This document shows positions 11,186-23,071 of a stretch of 64,000 nucleotides of DNA, piece after piece. The notes under the pieces were generated by a model, which did not search any database, was not told the DNA's origin, and saw only the letters and a program-made list of their open reading frames with translations. How positions within the stretch are numbered: position 1 is the first letter of the stretch; the number at the start of each line of letters is the position of its first letter. The DNA is taken from assembly GCA_022376465.1 (NCBI GenBank), contig JACDTU010000010.1:434001-498000 (forward strand), read 5' to 3'. A program made the translations under genes and the position numbers. The DNA comes from Cubamyces lactineus. Its lineage: Eukaryota > Basidiomycota > Agaricomycetes > Polyporales > Polyporaceae.

Positions 11186-14067
11186 ATGGACAAGACAAAA
11201 GTTCGGCTGGCGGCTTTCTTTGACAACGATGACGAGGAGACTTCGTTTCCAGTGCGACGGACTTCGACCCTCTTTCTCGCGCGTACATGCTCACCGACCG
11301 TTCTTGATGTGATCAGCAAAAGGAGGTAGACGACCAGAAACGGGCGGTATTTACCCAGGGCACGCTCAGAAAGTCCAAGAAGGAGAAGGAGAAAGAGGCA
11401 GCCGAGGCAAAACGCAAGGAGGAAGAAGAGCAGGCCGCCAAGGCGTATGCAGAGTTCTTGGATGCTTTCCAAGGCGAGGGGTCGGATAGGAAGAAGAACG
11501 CGTCTACGTTCGTGAAAGCGGGACAAGAAGCGAAGTATGAGCCTTCGGCCAAAGCAAGGGCGGAAATGTCCCGCGCGTTCGAGCAGCCGTCCATGGTGAG
11601 TCCTATACAATCACCCCTTGTAGCTAGCTAGACATGTATGTATTCGTTCAGCGCCCACCGTCTCCTCCACCTGCAGCACCAAAACCCAAGGGAAAGCGTG
11701 CCATGGACTCGTTCTTGGAGGAGATCAAGAGGTAAGCTCCGCGTTAGCCTGTGTACTCGGATTTCTGGAATATATGGGGTCTCCTCAGGGAGCAGGCCGA
11801 CCGCGAAGCAAGGTTGTCTAGGCATGGTGAGTGTCGTTCACGTGTTCATATCGATACGTGCTGAATTGCGGTGTAGCAACGCAGGGTAGATCAGTCACCT
11901 CAATAGCAGGTCCGTATTATCGAGGAGTGTTCCCGAGTAATATAGCTAACGACCCAGCAGCCTACGAGGGACAGAGTGGCAGTAAAGATAGAGGCGATCC
12001 AGAGGTATGGAAATCACGTTGTTCCTGATTGCAGTTGGCTTACTCGTAGGTCTTTAGACAACGAATGTATTTGTAACGAACCTTCCACCACATGTGAACG
12101 AGCAAGTCCTAGGGAACTTCTTCGCGCGCGCTGGCCCAGTCGGATCCGTAAGTGCTGTCTCCGTACGATCTCCTTGGTCAGGACTGACAAATTATGATTG
12201 CATCAGGTCAAGATTATGTGGCCTCGGAGCGATGCATCGGTCGGACCGGGCGCTGACATGACTGCGACAAGGAGAAACAAGAATGCCGGTCTTAGCGGGT
12301 TTGTTTCGTTCATGAAGCGTCGGGATGCCGAAGCTGCTCTCAGGGAGTTCGACGGCTATGACTGGGGCGGATCTATCTTGAGAGTAGGCTGGAGCAAGGC
12401 GGTGCCTGTCGCGGCAAAGCCGATGTACGGTGAGTATGTCCTTTCATACCCGGCAAACGTCGCATGACCATGGAGTTAAGTCTCGAAACGGACGCTATCA
12501 CGATCGCCGTCGAGATCCAGATCACCACGCCGGGATCATGACCGCCGACGGTCGCGTTCGCGCTCGCCGTCCTACGACAGGGACCGAGAGTATGGCCGTT
12601 CTCGCGACAACCGCTCCTCGCGCAGGTCGCGTAGCCGTTCGTACAGTCCTAGCGACTCTCGTTCTCCACGGCGCCGAGGATCGCGCCGGTATAGCGACAG
12701 CCGCAGCTACTCTCCACGACGGCGGCGATCGCGCAGCCCGCCACCTCAGGTCCTAGAGGACGACGAGGTGACAGATACGTTCATCAGAACGGTCGCTGCG
12801 GAGGTCCGCGGACACGATGCAGAGTACGAGGAGACTTTACAGGAACGCGAAAAGTCTAATCCGAAATATGCTTTCCTTAACAAGGAGGTAAGTCGCTCGA
12901 CAATTACACCGACTGTGTTTGCTGAATACGCGTACGCAGCATCGTCGCAACCGCTACTACCGATCCCTTGTTGAGAGAAAGGAACCGTTGGAACCCGAGT
13001 TCGACGACGAGGTACATTTCACACCCAATTCAGGCGCAGTAGCAGTACTCATACGGACCGCAGGGATACAACTCAGTATACTCCACCGATTCGGCGGAGG
13101 AGTCGGAGCGCGAGCGAGGACGTAAGCATGAGCTTGGAAAGCTCGCCCGGCGGCGCTTCGAAGCCATGCTGCGTGCACTATCCGGACGTCGAGGTGAAAT
13201 GGCACGCTGCATGGCATTTAGTTTGGAACACGCAGAAGCAGCAGCAGAGGTTAGAAGGCCCCCAGACATCCCCAGCACAATTCATTGACTCGCATTTACC
13301 CTGCTCAGGTTGCCGATATCATTGTATCCTCGCTTGTCGTCGATGGCACGCCCGTACCACGGAAGGTCGCCCGTCTCCACCTGATCTGCGACATCCTGCA
13401 CAATTCAGCGGCGCCTCTGCCCATGGCCTGGAAGTTCCGGCAGGAGTTCCAAGCGCGGCTGGGGCTCGTCTTTGACCACCTCTCGACCATCTACCACTCC
13501 TTCCCCGGCCGCATCACCGCAGAGACGTTCAAGAAGCAGATCACCGCCGTCGTCGACATCTGGGAAGACTGGATCGTCTTCCCGCCCGACTTCACGGCCG
13601 AGCTCCGGCAGCGGCTCGAGGGCGCCGCGCTCAAGCAGGAAGCCCCCTCCGAGGGGGCGCAGGAATCGGTCGAAGTCAACGAGAGCACGCCGAGCTTCAC
13701 GTCCAAGTTCAAGCCGAGCGCGTTTAGGCCGGCCAACATGGTCGAAGCCGCAGTGGAGTCCGCACCTTCGCAAACCGCAGATGCTGATGGCGGCAACGAC
13801 GACGACGGCGAGCCTATGGACGAAGGCAGCGACGTCGACGGAAACCCGATCGACGATGTCGATGGCGACCCGATCGACGCCGACGTCGACGGCGTTCCCG
13901 TCGAGAACATTGACGGGGATCCCATGGAAGACGTCGATGGCGATCCTGTGGAAGACGTCGACGGAGAACCTCTCGGGGACGACGTCGACGGTGCTCCGAT
14001 CGGCGATGCGGACGTAGACGGAGAACCTATGGACGACGACGTTGACGGGGAGCCCGTTGCTCTCTGA
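11186..14067 (+). CDS. SR140: U2 snRNP-associated SURP-motif protein SR140-like
   Basis: Eleven exons (11186-11251, 11317-11595, 11652-11731, 11789-11826, 11961-12004, 12058-12147, 12207-12429, 12481-12887, 12940-13011, 13064-13249, 13309-14067) encode about 747 residues with all phases closing. The order is a Lys/Glu-rich coiled N-terminus, an RRM (TTNVFVTNLPPHVNEQ at about 169, then GLSGFVSFMKRRDAEAAL), an RS-rich stretch (about 275-370), a SURP motif (VTDTFIRTVAAEVRGHD ... YAFLNKE), a CID-like helical domain (VADIIVSSLVVDG, RLHLICDILHNSAAPLP), and an acidic tail of DVDGxP repeats. The family acts in the 17S U2 snRNP during pre-mRNA splicing. In fungi the RS block commonly lies between RRM and SURP. 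The exon-1 donor is the least certain junction. Confidence 0.93.
13818..14064 (+). repeat. DVDGxP(M/I/V)(D/E) tandem repeat in SR140 tail
   Basis: About eleven imperfect copies of a DVDG-x-P motif are encoded at the C-terminus of the SR140-like protein. GACGTCGACGG-type units recur in the DNA. Shorter DxDG runs are a known feature of the family. Confidence 0.85.
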
Positions 14068-14296
14068 GACCTGACCCACCGACCTTCTGCCAGTGTGCGA
14101 CGTTATTTGTGCTTTGTACTCATGTGACTGTATTGTACGTGTTCTCGCAATGCTTTGTTCAGAATGATACGTGGTACCCTTGCGTGGTATAATTATTGTG
14201 CGTGTATAAAGCGGTGTGTGCCCATCCAAGCGAACTCGTTGCACCGTGTGCTACCCTTAAACGACGGTAATACCCAACAAACACTAAGCTATATCT

Positions 14297-17200
14297 CTAC
14301 GCATCGCGGCGGCCCCTGGGGCGGTTGTTGTTGTTGGTCGTCATCTTAAGGATGGCGTCCTTGGCCGTCTCAATGGCCGTCTCCGAACCTAACACAAAGA
14401 CACATCAGACACATTCTCCCTAACTTAGGCAAGCGCACAAAGATACTCACCGACGATGACGATCGTGTTGTCGTCGCGGTTGACCGTAATGTCCGCGCCG
14501 CTCTCGTTGCGCAAGCGGGCGACGTTCGAGCCCTTCGCGCCGACGATGCGCGGGAACATCGACCGGTCGGGGAGCGTAAGGAACCCGACGTGGGTCATTT
14601 TCTCCGCGTGCTCGATCCCCTCCTGGATCAGCTTCAGCGCACGGTCGAGCCCGGCCTGATCGCGCGCCTTGAGCGTCCAGACGGACTCGCCCTCCTCCGC
14701 GTCCTGGTAGTTCGGCACGACCTGCCACTGGGCCTCGGTCGCGCCAGCCTCGGCATCGGGATCGTCGATGCGCGCGGCGGTGGCAGCATCCTGGGAGGCG
14801 GGCTGAGGCGGCACCGCGGGCTTGGACGGCTGCGCAGACTGCTCGACGTGCACGCCGAACGAGCGGAGCTGGCGGAAGAGGTTGCCCTGCTGCGAGACGG
14901 CGTAGTGGTACTTGAGAGGAACGGTCACAGTGCCGGTGACACCCTCAGGAGCCGGGGGCTTGATCTGCGACTACATACCAACAATTTCAACACGAGCCGA
15001 AGCGAAGGAATGATTGACGAAAGACAACATACCTTGAGCTCCTCAATGGCCTTCTCGCACGCAGCACGAGGACCGGAGACCTTGACAATGTTGGCAGGGT
15101 CGACGCCAGAGAGGTCCTCCGTGTTCTCAGGCTCGCCGACCTGAGTGTACGAACGCGAGCCGGGGAACTGAATCTGCGCCCCAGTGCGCGTCTGGAGGTC
15201 GTTCAGGTGCTGGCCGCCACGGCCGATGAGTGCGCGGTGCTGCGCGACGGGCACCTCGACGGCGAGCACGACGCGGTCCTTGAGGGTCTTGACCGTCTTC
15301 TCGAGCTCGGCCTTGAGCTTCGCCACGAGCTTGGGCTCGCCGCGGAGTCTGACCTCGTCCGAGGGCTCACCCTGGCGGGGGCTATCCACACAAACCAGTC
15401 AGAATCCACCACACGACAACAGCAGAAAGATGAAGCACACGCACAATCGAATCAAACCCGCCTGCGCCTTGGAGTCGGTAGGCCCACCGCAGCGCGCAAT
15501 GAGCTCCTTGAGGCCCTGGCCGCCCGCACCGATAATCGTGCGGTGGAACTTGCTCGGGACCTCGACCGTCGCCGTGGTCTCCTCCTGGACCTGGTCCGAA
15601 ATGGCGAGGATAGCGGCCTTGGCTTCGGCGATGGCCTTCTTGGTCCCGCGCACGGTGATGTTCGCGCTGGTGCTGTCGTCCGAAGCCTTGTCGACGTCGA
15701 TCTGCGCGCCGGTCGTGTCCTTGATGTCGTTGATCGTCGCGCCGCCCTTGCCCAAGATGCGTGCAACGGAGCGCGAGGGGACGGTGAACTTGATGACGTT
15801 GTTCGACTCCTTCTCGAACTCGACAGCCTGTACAACTATTCAGCTACGTGTCGAGAATTTATGGGAAATGAACGATGCTCACATCGAGAAGCTCCTGCTT
15901 GGCCTGCGCAACGCCCTTGCGGCCACCCTTGACGAGAACCTCGTCGGCCTTGAGCGCCTCGCGAGTCTTGCCCTCCCCATCGGCCGCAGATTCGCGCGGG
16001 AACGTGATCTTCACGCCGTACTTCTCCTCGAGACGGATGACGTACTTGCCGCTCTGACCAATGAGCGACGAGTGGTACTGGTGCGGGATCTTGAGCACCT
16101 CCGACGTCTCGTCCGCGAGGCGGTCTGCCTGCGCCTGGATGCGCTTCTTCGCCTCCTCCACGTTCTCCTTGCGCCCGACAATCTTCACGCGCGACTTCAG
16201 GTGCGTCGCGGCCTTCTTCTTCTTGCCGCCTGCCCCAACAACGCTCTCCTTGTCCTTCTCGCGCTCCTCACCCTCATCCGAAAAGTCGATCTTCACGCCA
16301 AGCGCGTCCCGGAGCCTGTTCACGCCCGCGCCACCCGCACCGACGATGCGGCCGACGTACTCGCGGTCGATCTCGAACTCGGTGACGTAGCTGCTCACAA
16401 TCTCGTCGTTCTTCGCGTTCTCGACGATTTGGCGGATCTCAGCGACGGCGCGGTCGACGTCCGCGCTGATGCCGCGGACAAGGATCGCGTCCTCGGTCGG
16501 CTGACCTGCGTCCGCGCCAACCTTGATAGAGAGCGTCTTGTCCTCGCCGATGATCGCGTTAAGAGTGGTGCCACCGCGACCAACGACAGCGTCGTGCCAC
16601 TTCTTCTCGACCTCGATAATCTGTGTCTTCACATCCGCAGCGTCGCGCGCCATCTTGAGCAGTTCCTTCTCAACGTCCTCGAGGTTCTTGGCCTTCTCGA
16701 CGGGCGAGGGGGAAGCGTTGGGAGTTGTAGGGTCGTAGACGAGGAGGACCGAGGACTGTTCAGCGGACTCGGGCGGGAAGAAGACCAAGACGTTGTGGGC
16801 CTCGTGGAAGCCCTTGATCCTGTCCAAAGCATGCTTTAGTCTCGGTTTTAGCATGATCTTTGTACACTTACTTCTTCGCGTTCTTCTTCGAATTGATAAT
16901 GCGGTGGACAAGCCAGTCGATCGGAAGCTCCTTGGTCGCACCGAACAGCTTACCAATGAGCGCAGAGAACTGACTGACAGCCGCATCGACCTTCGGCTTC
17001 TCACCGATGATATCCACGTTGAGCACCGAGGCGCGGTCCCAAGTCGAGGCAGGAGGCGTGTAGACCTGGACGCCGGGATTGGCAGCAGCGAGGGTCTTGG
17101 GATAGTTGACGCGGACCATGTACGTAAGGAACTGGCGGGAGACGGAGACGGGACCGGGGAGCGGGAACTCGTGGATGTACGCAGAGTTCGCCTTCTCCAT

Positions 17201-18639
17201 AACCGCCTGGACACCGAGGCCAACGTCGGTCGGCTTGCCCCAGATCAGAATCTCCTCGCTGGGATCCTCAGGCTTGGGCACAACAATCGCGCAACGGGCA
17301 TTGGCCATGATATCCTCCGTGTTCTTACCGGTGAGCAGACGGTGCTGGCGCTTAGGCAAAGAGAACTTGAGCGAAATCGTCTCTGCCTTGAAGTACTCGA
17401 CCGCAGACTTGATAGACTCAATAACCCGCGTGACGGCTTCGCGATCACCAGAAACCGTGATCTCGCGTGCTAAGGCGTTGAGGGACAACGTAACCTCACC
17501 ACCATCCGCCGCAGCCTCGAACTGGGAGCGGCGGGGGAGGAGGAAGGGCAGGATGTGCTCTGGGATGTCACGCACGCGCTGAGTCGCGCGCGAGCGCTTG
17601 GTCGCGATGATCTCGTTGAGCAGAGCCTGAGCCTCGTACGCAAGAGGCTGAGGACCAGTGATCGTGATAGGAACCGTGGGTTCCTCCTCTTCATCGCCAT
17701 CAATAGGAGAGGTAGGAAGAGGAGTAGCGGTGCCGGAAGCAGAGTGCGAGCCGCCGTTAGCCTGTCCGTTAGCCGGAGCGAGAGAGTCGCGACGAGGGAT
17801 GTCGATCCTGACGCCAGTCTGGTCGCGGACCTGCTTAAGAGTGACACCCTTGGGACCGATGATAGTAGGAATCGTCGAAGCGGGGGCGTTGAGAGTGATA
17901 GACACCTGGAAACAGGGAGGTCACGCAACCGCAGGGAAAGCGGACTACGCGCTTCGGTCGGTCGCGAGCCGAGGCGTGGTACCTCTTGACGCGTGCTGAT
18001 GGAGGTCATGAACGGCTGATTTACCGATACATGACCCAACCAACCCAGCACACGTTCAAACTCACTCGAGACCGATCGAAGACGAGGAGAACTGGGAAAC
18101 GTACGACCGGGCTGAGGAGAGCGAGGAGGGCCTTCTTAGCCTTCTCGAGCTCCTTCTTGGAGTCAGCCTTGAGGAAGAACGTGGTCTGGTGCAGCTTCTG
18201 GTTGGTGGAGGCTTCGAGCTTGACCTTGTACTGGGAGGTGACCTGTTTCATGACCTCGCCGAGAGTGGTGGGCTTGCCGTCTTTGCCAGCGGTGGAGAGA
18301 TCGATGGACGAGAGAACGAAGGTGTCCGAGAATGTGGGTTGCTTAGTGGCCTGGGGCTTGATACGAGGGCCAGCATTGGCACCCCAGGCGGTAGCGACAG
18401 GCTTGTTACCAGACTGAGCGGCCGGGGCCAGAGAAGGGAAGGCTTCCTGGGAGTCAGTGTCGAGGACGCCGTTGCGGGGGGCAGCACGAGGCTTGACCGG
18501 GGAGTCGTCGACCAGACTGGGGAAGGGGTCGGGAGCACCTTCAAGTTCGTGCCTCCTCTGGGATTGGGTGAACGACGGAAGGTGTTGAGGTAGAAGAGGT
18601 TATTACCTGGAGGTCGGCAGCGGAGAGAGCCTGAGCCAT
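14297..18639 (-). CDS. SCP160: Vigilin / Scp160 family multi-KH RNA-binding protein
   Basis: Eight exons on the minus strand (18607-18639, 18105-18557, 16872-17905, 15883-16819, 15445-15827, 15033-15381, 14451-14970, 14297-14388) give about 1266 residues, the normal vigilin length. The start MAQALSAADLQ followed by RRHELEGAPDPFPSL matches the usual vigilin N-terminus. KH modules with intact GxxG loops include GPKG, GRGG, GAGG, GQSG, GKGG, GAGG, GRGG and GAKG. Other modules are degenerate, for example GKNTED and the PKTLAAANPGVQV segment. The family binds mRNA on ER-associated and free polysomes and is linked to translation control and ploidy maintenance in yeast. It converges on the SR140-like gene with only 229 bp between stop codons. 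A 551-codon open frame on the plus strand (15184-16839) is an antisense shadow. Confidence 0.95.
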
Positions 18640-19854
18640 GGTGGGATAGATGTACGGGTGTCCGAAGAGCGCGAGGCCTGAGACGGGGGATTCCTGGCGA
18701 CAAACTGGGAAACGAATGCCGCTATGCGAGAGGAGAGGAGATGGGAGTTGAGAGCAAGTTGTGTATTTCCCAAATCAATACGTGGGCGATCCCTGTCCTC
18801 CTCTTCCCACACCTCCGCTTCTCACCACCGTGTGATCCTCCTGCCCATTCAGGACGCCCACTTGTGGGTTCTTGTGGGCTGCACTCATCGCATAGTCCAT
18901 CTCGTAGTATCTCATGCAACGCTTCTATGGCGAGCTCTTATGCGACCAATGGCACTTGTTCGCTTACATCCATGTTCTATGCAATCGGTCTGGTGATCTA
19001 TGTATCAAGTGTAATCGAGGCTTCTTCGTAAACAAGAGTACTAGTGCATATCCAACTCGTGTCTTTACACATATCGACTGTCGGACTACCAATAGGAGGT
19101 ATTCCATCTGAGTGGGCTCCCCTCCGTCTCAATATTATCGAGCTTGCATACGATGTTGCGTGCATATAGGTGTAATAGATACCTGTGAGGTGGTAACTCG
19201 AACACGTCTAGCCTCGATGCCGTCGCACGAAGGTAGTGTTCTTCTCTCGCCTCCCTATATGGGGAGAATCGGTGTTTCCGGAAGACTATTCGTCGATCGC
19301 ACCAAAAGCATTGTCGGCTCTTCTTCAAATTACGGGCGGTCGTCTTGTATAACTACTTCGGCTCAGCGCGGAAGCCCGAGCGGGCGAGGACAAGGCCGAG
19401 GCTTTGTGATTCAGAGTGCGTGGACATCGACACCGTGAGCGCCCGGGCTGAACGCCGACTACATTGGACACAGTGCCTTTCACGGTTTGCGGTGTACGAT
19501 GCCTGGACTAGAGCACAACAGAGTTGGATGGAGGCAGACGGGCGTAGCGACAGCGTACGGGCGAGAGGCGTCGAGGGTTGTGGCTGGAACGTCCTGGAGC
19601 GTGAGATGGAGGGAGAGAGCAAGGACGGAAGCGCTGTCTGTTCTCGCGCCGACGTGGCCCAACGGACTTGCTCTTGAATTTCCCCGCCTGACACATCTCT
19701 CCCGCTCCCTCACCCGCGCTTTATTGCACACCGCCATCCTTTTATAAGTCCTGCCAGGTCGCGGGCATCCAAACACCGCATTACCGACAAGTCCCAGCTG
19801 CTAGACATCCCCAAGAACACCGAAGCAAGTCCCAGCCACAGACGGGACGGCCAC
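18640..19854. other. Divergent intergenic region between SCP160 and ERO1
   Basis: About 1.2 kb separating two divergently transcribed genes, so it should contain both promoters. Several short frames are present without domains. A TATA-like element near 19741 serves the ERO1 side. Confidence 0.6.
19741..19747 (+). promoter_or_regulatory. TATA-like element upstream of ERO1
   Basis: TTTATAA lies 108 bp before the ERO1 ATG at 19855, within CT-rich sequence. The position fits a fungal core promoter. Function is inferred from position only. Confidence 0.45.
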
Positions 19855-22004
19855 ATGTTCTCGCGTCATCTATACGCGCTCTTTCTTGCCTGCCTCTTCC
19901 ATCCCTTCTCCTCCCATGCTGCCGACACACAGCAATCGCTCCTTGGCAACACCCCCGCACGTAGCGGCGAAATCAAGTCTGTACTCGAGAGAGAGCCAGT
20001 GAAGGAGGCTGCGTGCAAACACATCGTGCGTACTTCGGATATTACCTCATCTTCCCTGAGTGCGCTTAACGTATAGCATGCTTCTGTCAGCCCACTGGTC
20101 CCATAGAAACAACGCAATGCGACTACGAAACCATTGAGAGCGTAACAGACGATCTCTACAACGAGCTCCATGCTTTGGTAGAAACGCCTTTCTTCAAATA
20201 CTTTAGGGTGCGTACACAATATGGTTGATGTCTGGCGTTGCCTGTATATCCTTCGGAAGCACTGCAATACATCGTACTACCATTGCGTAGCACACATCTG
20301 CAGGCGTACAAGGAGCATTGCCAGATATCCAGTACTGGTTCCCGAATATGAAGCTTCGATGCTCATCCATCTTATAGGCAGACCTTTACCGTGAATGTCC
20401 ATATTGGCAAGAGAATGGGTTCTGTATGAATCGGGAATGCGGTATCACTACAGTAGACGAGGTACTTCATCGACTCATTGTGCCGTATTGGATGTGTACT
20501 CATTGGTTCTGCATTCACAGAGCGAGATACCAGAACGATGGCGAGCAGCGGAACTTAGTAAGATTGAGATGCCTGTAGGTGCTCAGGTCAGTAACCTTCT
20601 CCACTCCGCACGCTCCCTGCATATCGCTTACACTCTGACAGAGGACAGAACTCCCTGGGTGTTACTACCGCGACTCCGACTACTGCTTCCTGGACGACAT
20701 GACCGAGGGCGACTACATCGACCTCACGCTCAACCCCGAGCGCTTTACTGGCTACGCCGGGCCCTCCGCGCATCGCGTCTGGAAGGCGATATACGAGGAG
20801 AACTGCTTCGGGATGTCTGCGTGGGACGTCCTCCCAGAGAGCTCACCCAACAAAGCACTGGGCATCGTCCCAGACTCGTTGAAGAGCACAGACGACGCCG
20901 AGGACCCGAAGGAGTGTCTGGAGCGGAAAGTCTATTACAAAGTCGTCTCAGGTCTACATGCGAGTATTTCCACGCACATCTGCCATGACACCATGAACCA
21001 AACCACCGGTGAATGGGTGCGTATAGCCATACCTATCCCATTTGTCTCGCCACACACCCGCTAACTGCGCAATGGCACACAGGGCCCCGACCTGAAGTGC
21101 TTCATCTCCCGCGTCGCGGCGTACCCCGAGCGGCTGCAATACATCTACTTCGACGCGGTGCTGCTCCTGCGCGCGGTCGCGCGGCTCGGCCCGTACCTGA
21201 CCGCGTACGACTATTGCGCTTCGGGCACGCACGAGGACGACGCGGAGACGCTCGCGCGGCTGACGCGCGTCGTCGACGTCGCGCGCGCGGTGGGTCGGTT
21301 CGACGAGACGGCGCTGTTCCGCGGCGCGAACGCGAACGTGCTCAAGGAGGAGTTCAAGGAGCACTTCCGCAACGTGACGCGCATCATGGACTGCGTCGGG
21401 TGCGACAAGTGCAGGCTGTGGGGTAAGGTGCAGACGACGGGCATCGCGACCGCGCTCAAGATCCTGTTCGAGCTCGATGAGAAGGCATTAGAGTGCGTGG
21501 GACATCTTTCTTGTCATGTCTTCTATGCAGGTGCTCATACTTTGTGAAATTAGCCCGAAGGCGAACACGAACCTGCTCCAGCGCTCCGAGGTCGTCGCGC
21601 TCCTCAACACCCTCCACCGGCTCGTCGAATCGCTGCACATGGTCCAGGACTTCCGGCGCATGTGGGCCGAGTCGGGCGCAGAGGACGAGGCGCAGCTCGT
21701 CGCAGAGGCGGCATCCGCACACAAGGTCCGTCTCCTTTTCCCTCTCCCTTATTCCCACAAGTACAAATCACTGACGACGGCTTTTCGCTAGGCACGGCAT
21801 TCCCCCGGGGCGAGCGCGCACGACGCCCCCCAGCAGTTCCTCTCGGACGTCCTGGAGCGCATCGCGTGCTGGGTCCGGGCGTGCCGCGACGGGACGCTCG
21901 GGTGCATCCGCGGGTTCGTGGACGGGATCCAGGACATGCTCGAGGCCGCGCTGAGCGTGTTCCGGCTCTCTGGGAAGGACCGGGCTCCGCGCAGCGAGCT
22001 ATGA
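19855..22004 (+). CDS. ERO1: Endoplasmic reticulum oxidoreductin 1
   Basis: Eight exons (19855-20025, 20091-20207, 20378-20461, 20521-20574, 20642-21016, 21083-21492, 21554-21725, 21792-22004) encode about 531 residues. The N-terminus MFSRHLYALFLACLFHPFSS is a signal peptide. The shuttle-cysteine region reads DLYRECPYWQENGFCMNREC. The FAD/PDI-linked core has KVVSGLHASISTHICHD and LTAYDYCASGT, and the active-site CxxCxxC is MDCVGCDKCRLWGK (Cys about 371, 374 and 377). ERO1 reoxidises protein disulfide isomerase with FAD and O2 in the ER lumen, driving disulfide formation. The exon 1/2 junction was placed at acceptor 20090 because it keeps phase and joins to PTGPIETTQCDYE; an alternative acceptor at about 20076 cannot be excluded. 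Confidence 0.95.
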
Positions 22005-23071
22005 TTGCCCCCCCGAGGCTGAATATGTGGGTGCTCTGTGTGTGCGTGCGTGTGGTTATTTATTGTATATGACGCGATCGGCGCACATTGTCCATCGCTA
22101 GGGTTCGTTTGCGCGTTGCAATAGTTGTACAGATATAATGGAGCAGTAGCAGTCGTTACATAGCATTGACCATGATGAATTCTACATGTCTGGACGATCG
22201 AAGCACACATTGTCCCCACCACTCCTTTGGCTTGACTCAGAGTGATTTCAGCCTGACTTGGCAGCGATGCGTCGAGCCTGGCATCGCGCGAGTTGAGGCC
22301 ACCGAACGGTCCGGCGAATTCGAGCCATTGACAACGGGATTATCCAGTGAGAATACAGCTGTGATTGCGAGCGAGCGTGCGAGGTGGTAGGTAGTATACC
22401 GGTACGATATCTGCATAGCACTGGCAAAAAAAGTCGACTCGGAAAGAGAGGGAGAGAGAAGAAACAGACCGCAATAAGATGGTGGACGGGACGGAGTATG
22501 TGGAGTGATATCCCGAGAGAAGAAGAGAGAGCGGTGTGTACCTATGTAACAGGACGGTAGCGGCACGGCAGCAACAGGGAGGCAAGTAGCGCGTGGTGGG
22601 AAAGCCAGAGGTGAAAGTGAGATGTAAACGGGATCAAAGGGAGGAAAGAAAGGTGCGAAAGAAAGCGGCGTGCGGTAGCGCTAGCGGAATACGCCCCGTG
22701 CGGCGGGCAATAAGATAGGTGAAAAAAGTGCGCGTAAAAAGGGGGTGGAAGAAAGGGGAGGGGGCAGTGTCAATGGTGAACGGTCCAATGGGTGGATGGA
22801 TGGATGACTAGAATACACACGCTACACACTGTGAGGGAGCGACGGTGGGGACTGGCTGAACCTGCGAAGCGACGAAAATCCGAACCCGGAGAGACTGCGA
22901 CTACGACTAAAAGAGGGCTACGATGATGCGGGCGACGGTAGTGGTAGCGAACGATGCCTATGGACGACTGCGATGTGGGCGGTGGGCAACGATGGCGAAG
23001 GAGGAGAAAGGAGAAGGATACGATGCTGAGAGCGCAGGTGCATAATGCGTGCGAGCACGCGAAAGGTCCTT
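22005..23071. other. Convergent intergenic region with purine-rich tract
   Basis: About 1.07 kb between ERO1 and the convergent membrane-protein gene. From roughly 22430 to 22770 the plus strand is strongly purine-rich (runs of GGAAAGAGAG, GGGAGGAAAG) with a short TGGA microsatellite at about 22790-22806. No coding signal is seen. It probably contains both 3' ends. Confidence 0.55.
22430..22770. repeat. Purine-rich low-complexity tract
   Basis: A compositional block of GA-rich sequence on the plus strand, without a clean repeat unit. It lies between convergent genes. Confidence 0.5.

Noticed and set aside
13405..14244. 279-codon minus-strand frame
   Set aside because: Antisense of the repetitive GAC-rich SR140 3' exon; the protein is a mirror of the DVDG repeat with no family signature.
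15184..16839. 551-codon plus-strand open frame
   Set aside because: It is exactly antisense to vigilin exons and introns, lacks any domain, and is explained by GC bias at third positions that suppresses stops on the opposite strand.
20076..20091. Alternative ERO1 acceptor including CFCQ before PTGPIE
   Set aside because: Using the TAG at about 20076 after the phase-0 donor breaks the frame; it would need a different exon-1 donor, so the CTGTCAG acceptor was preferred.
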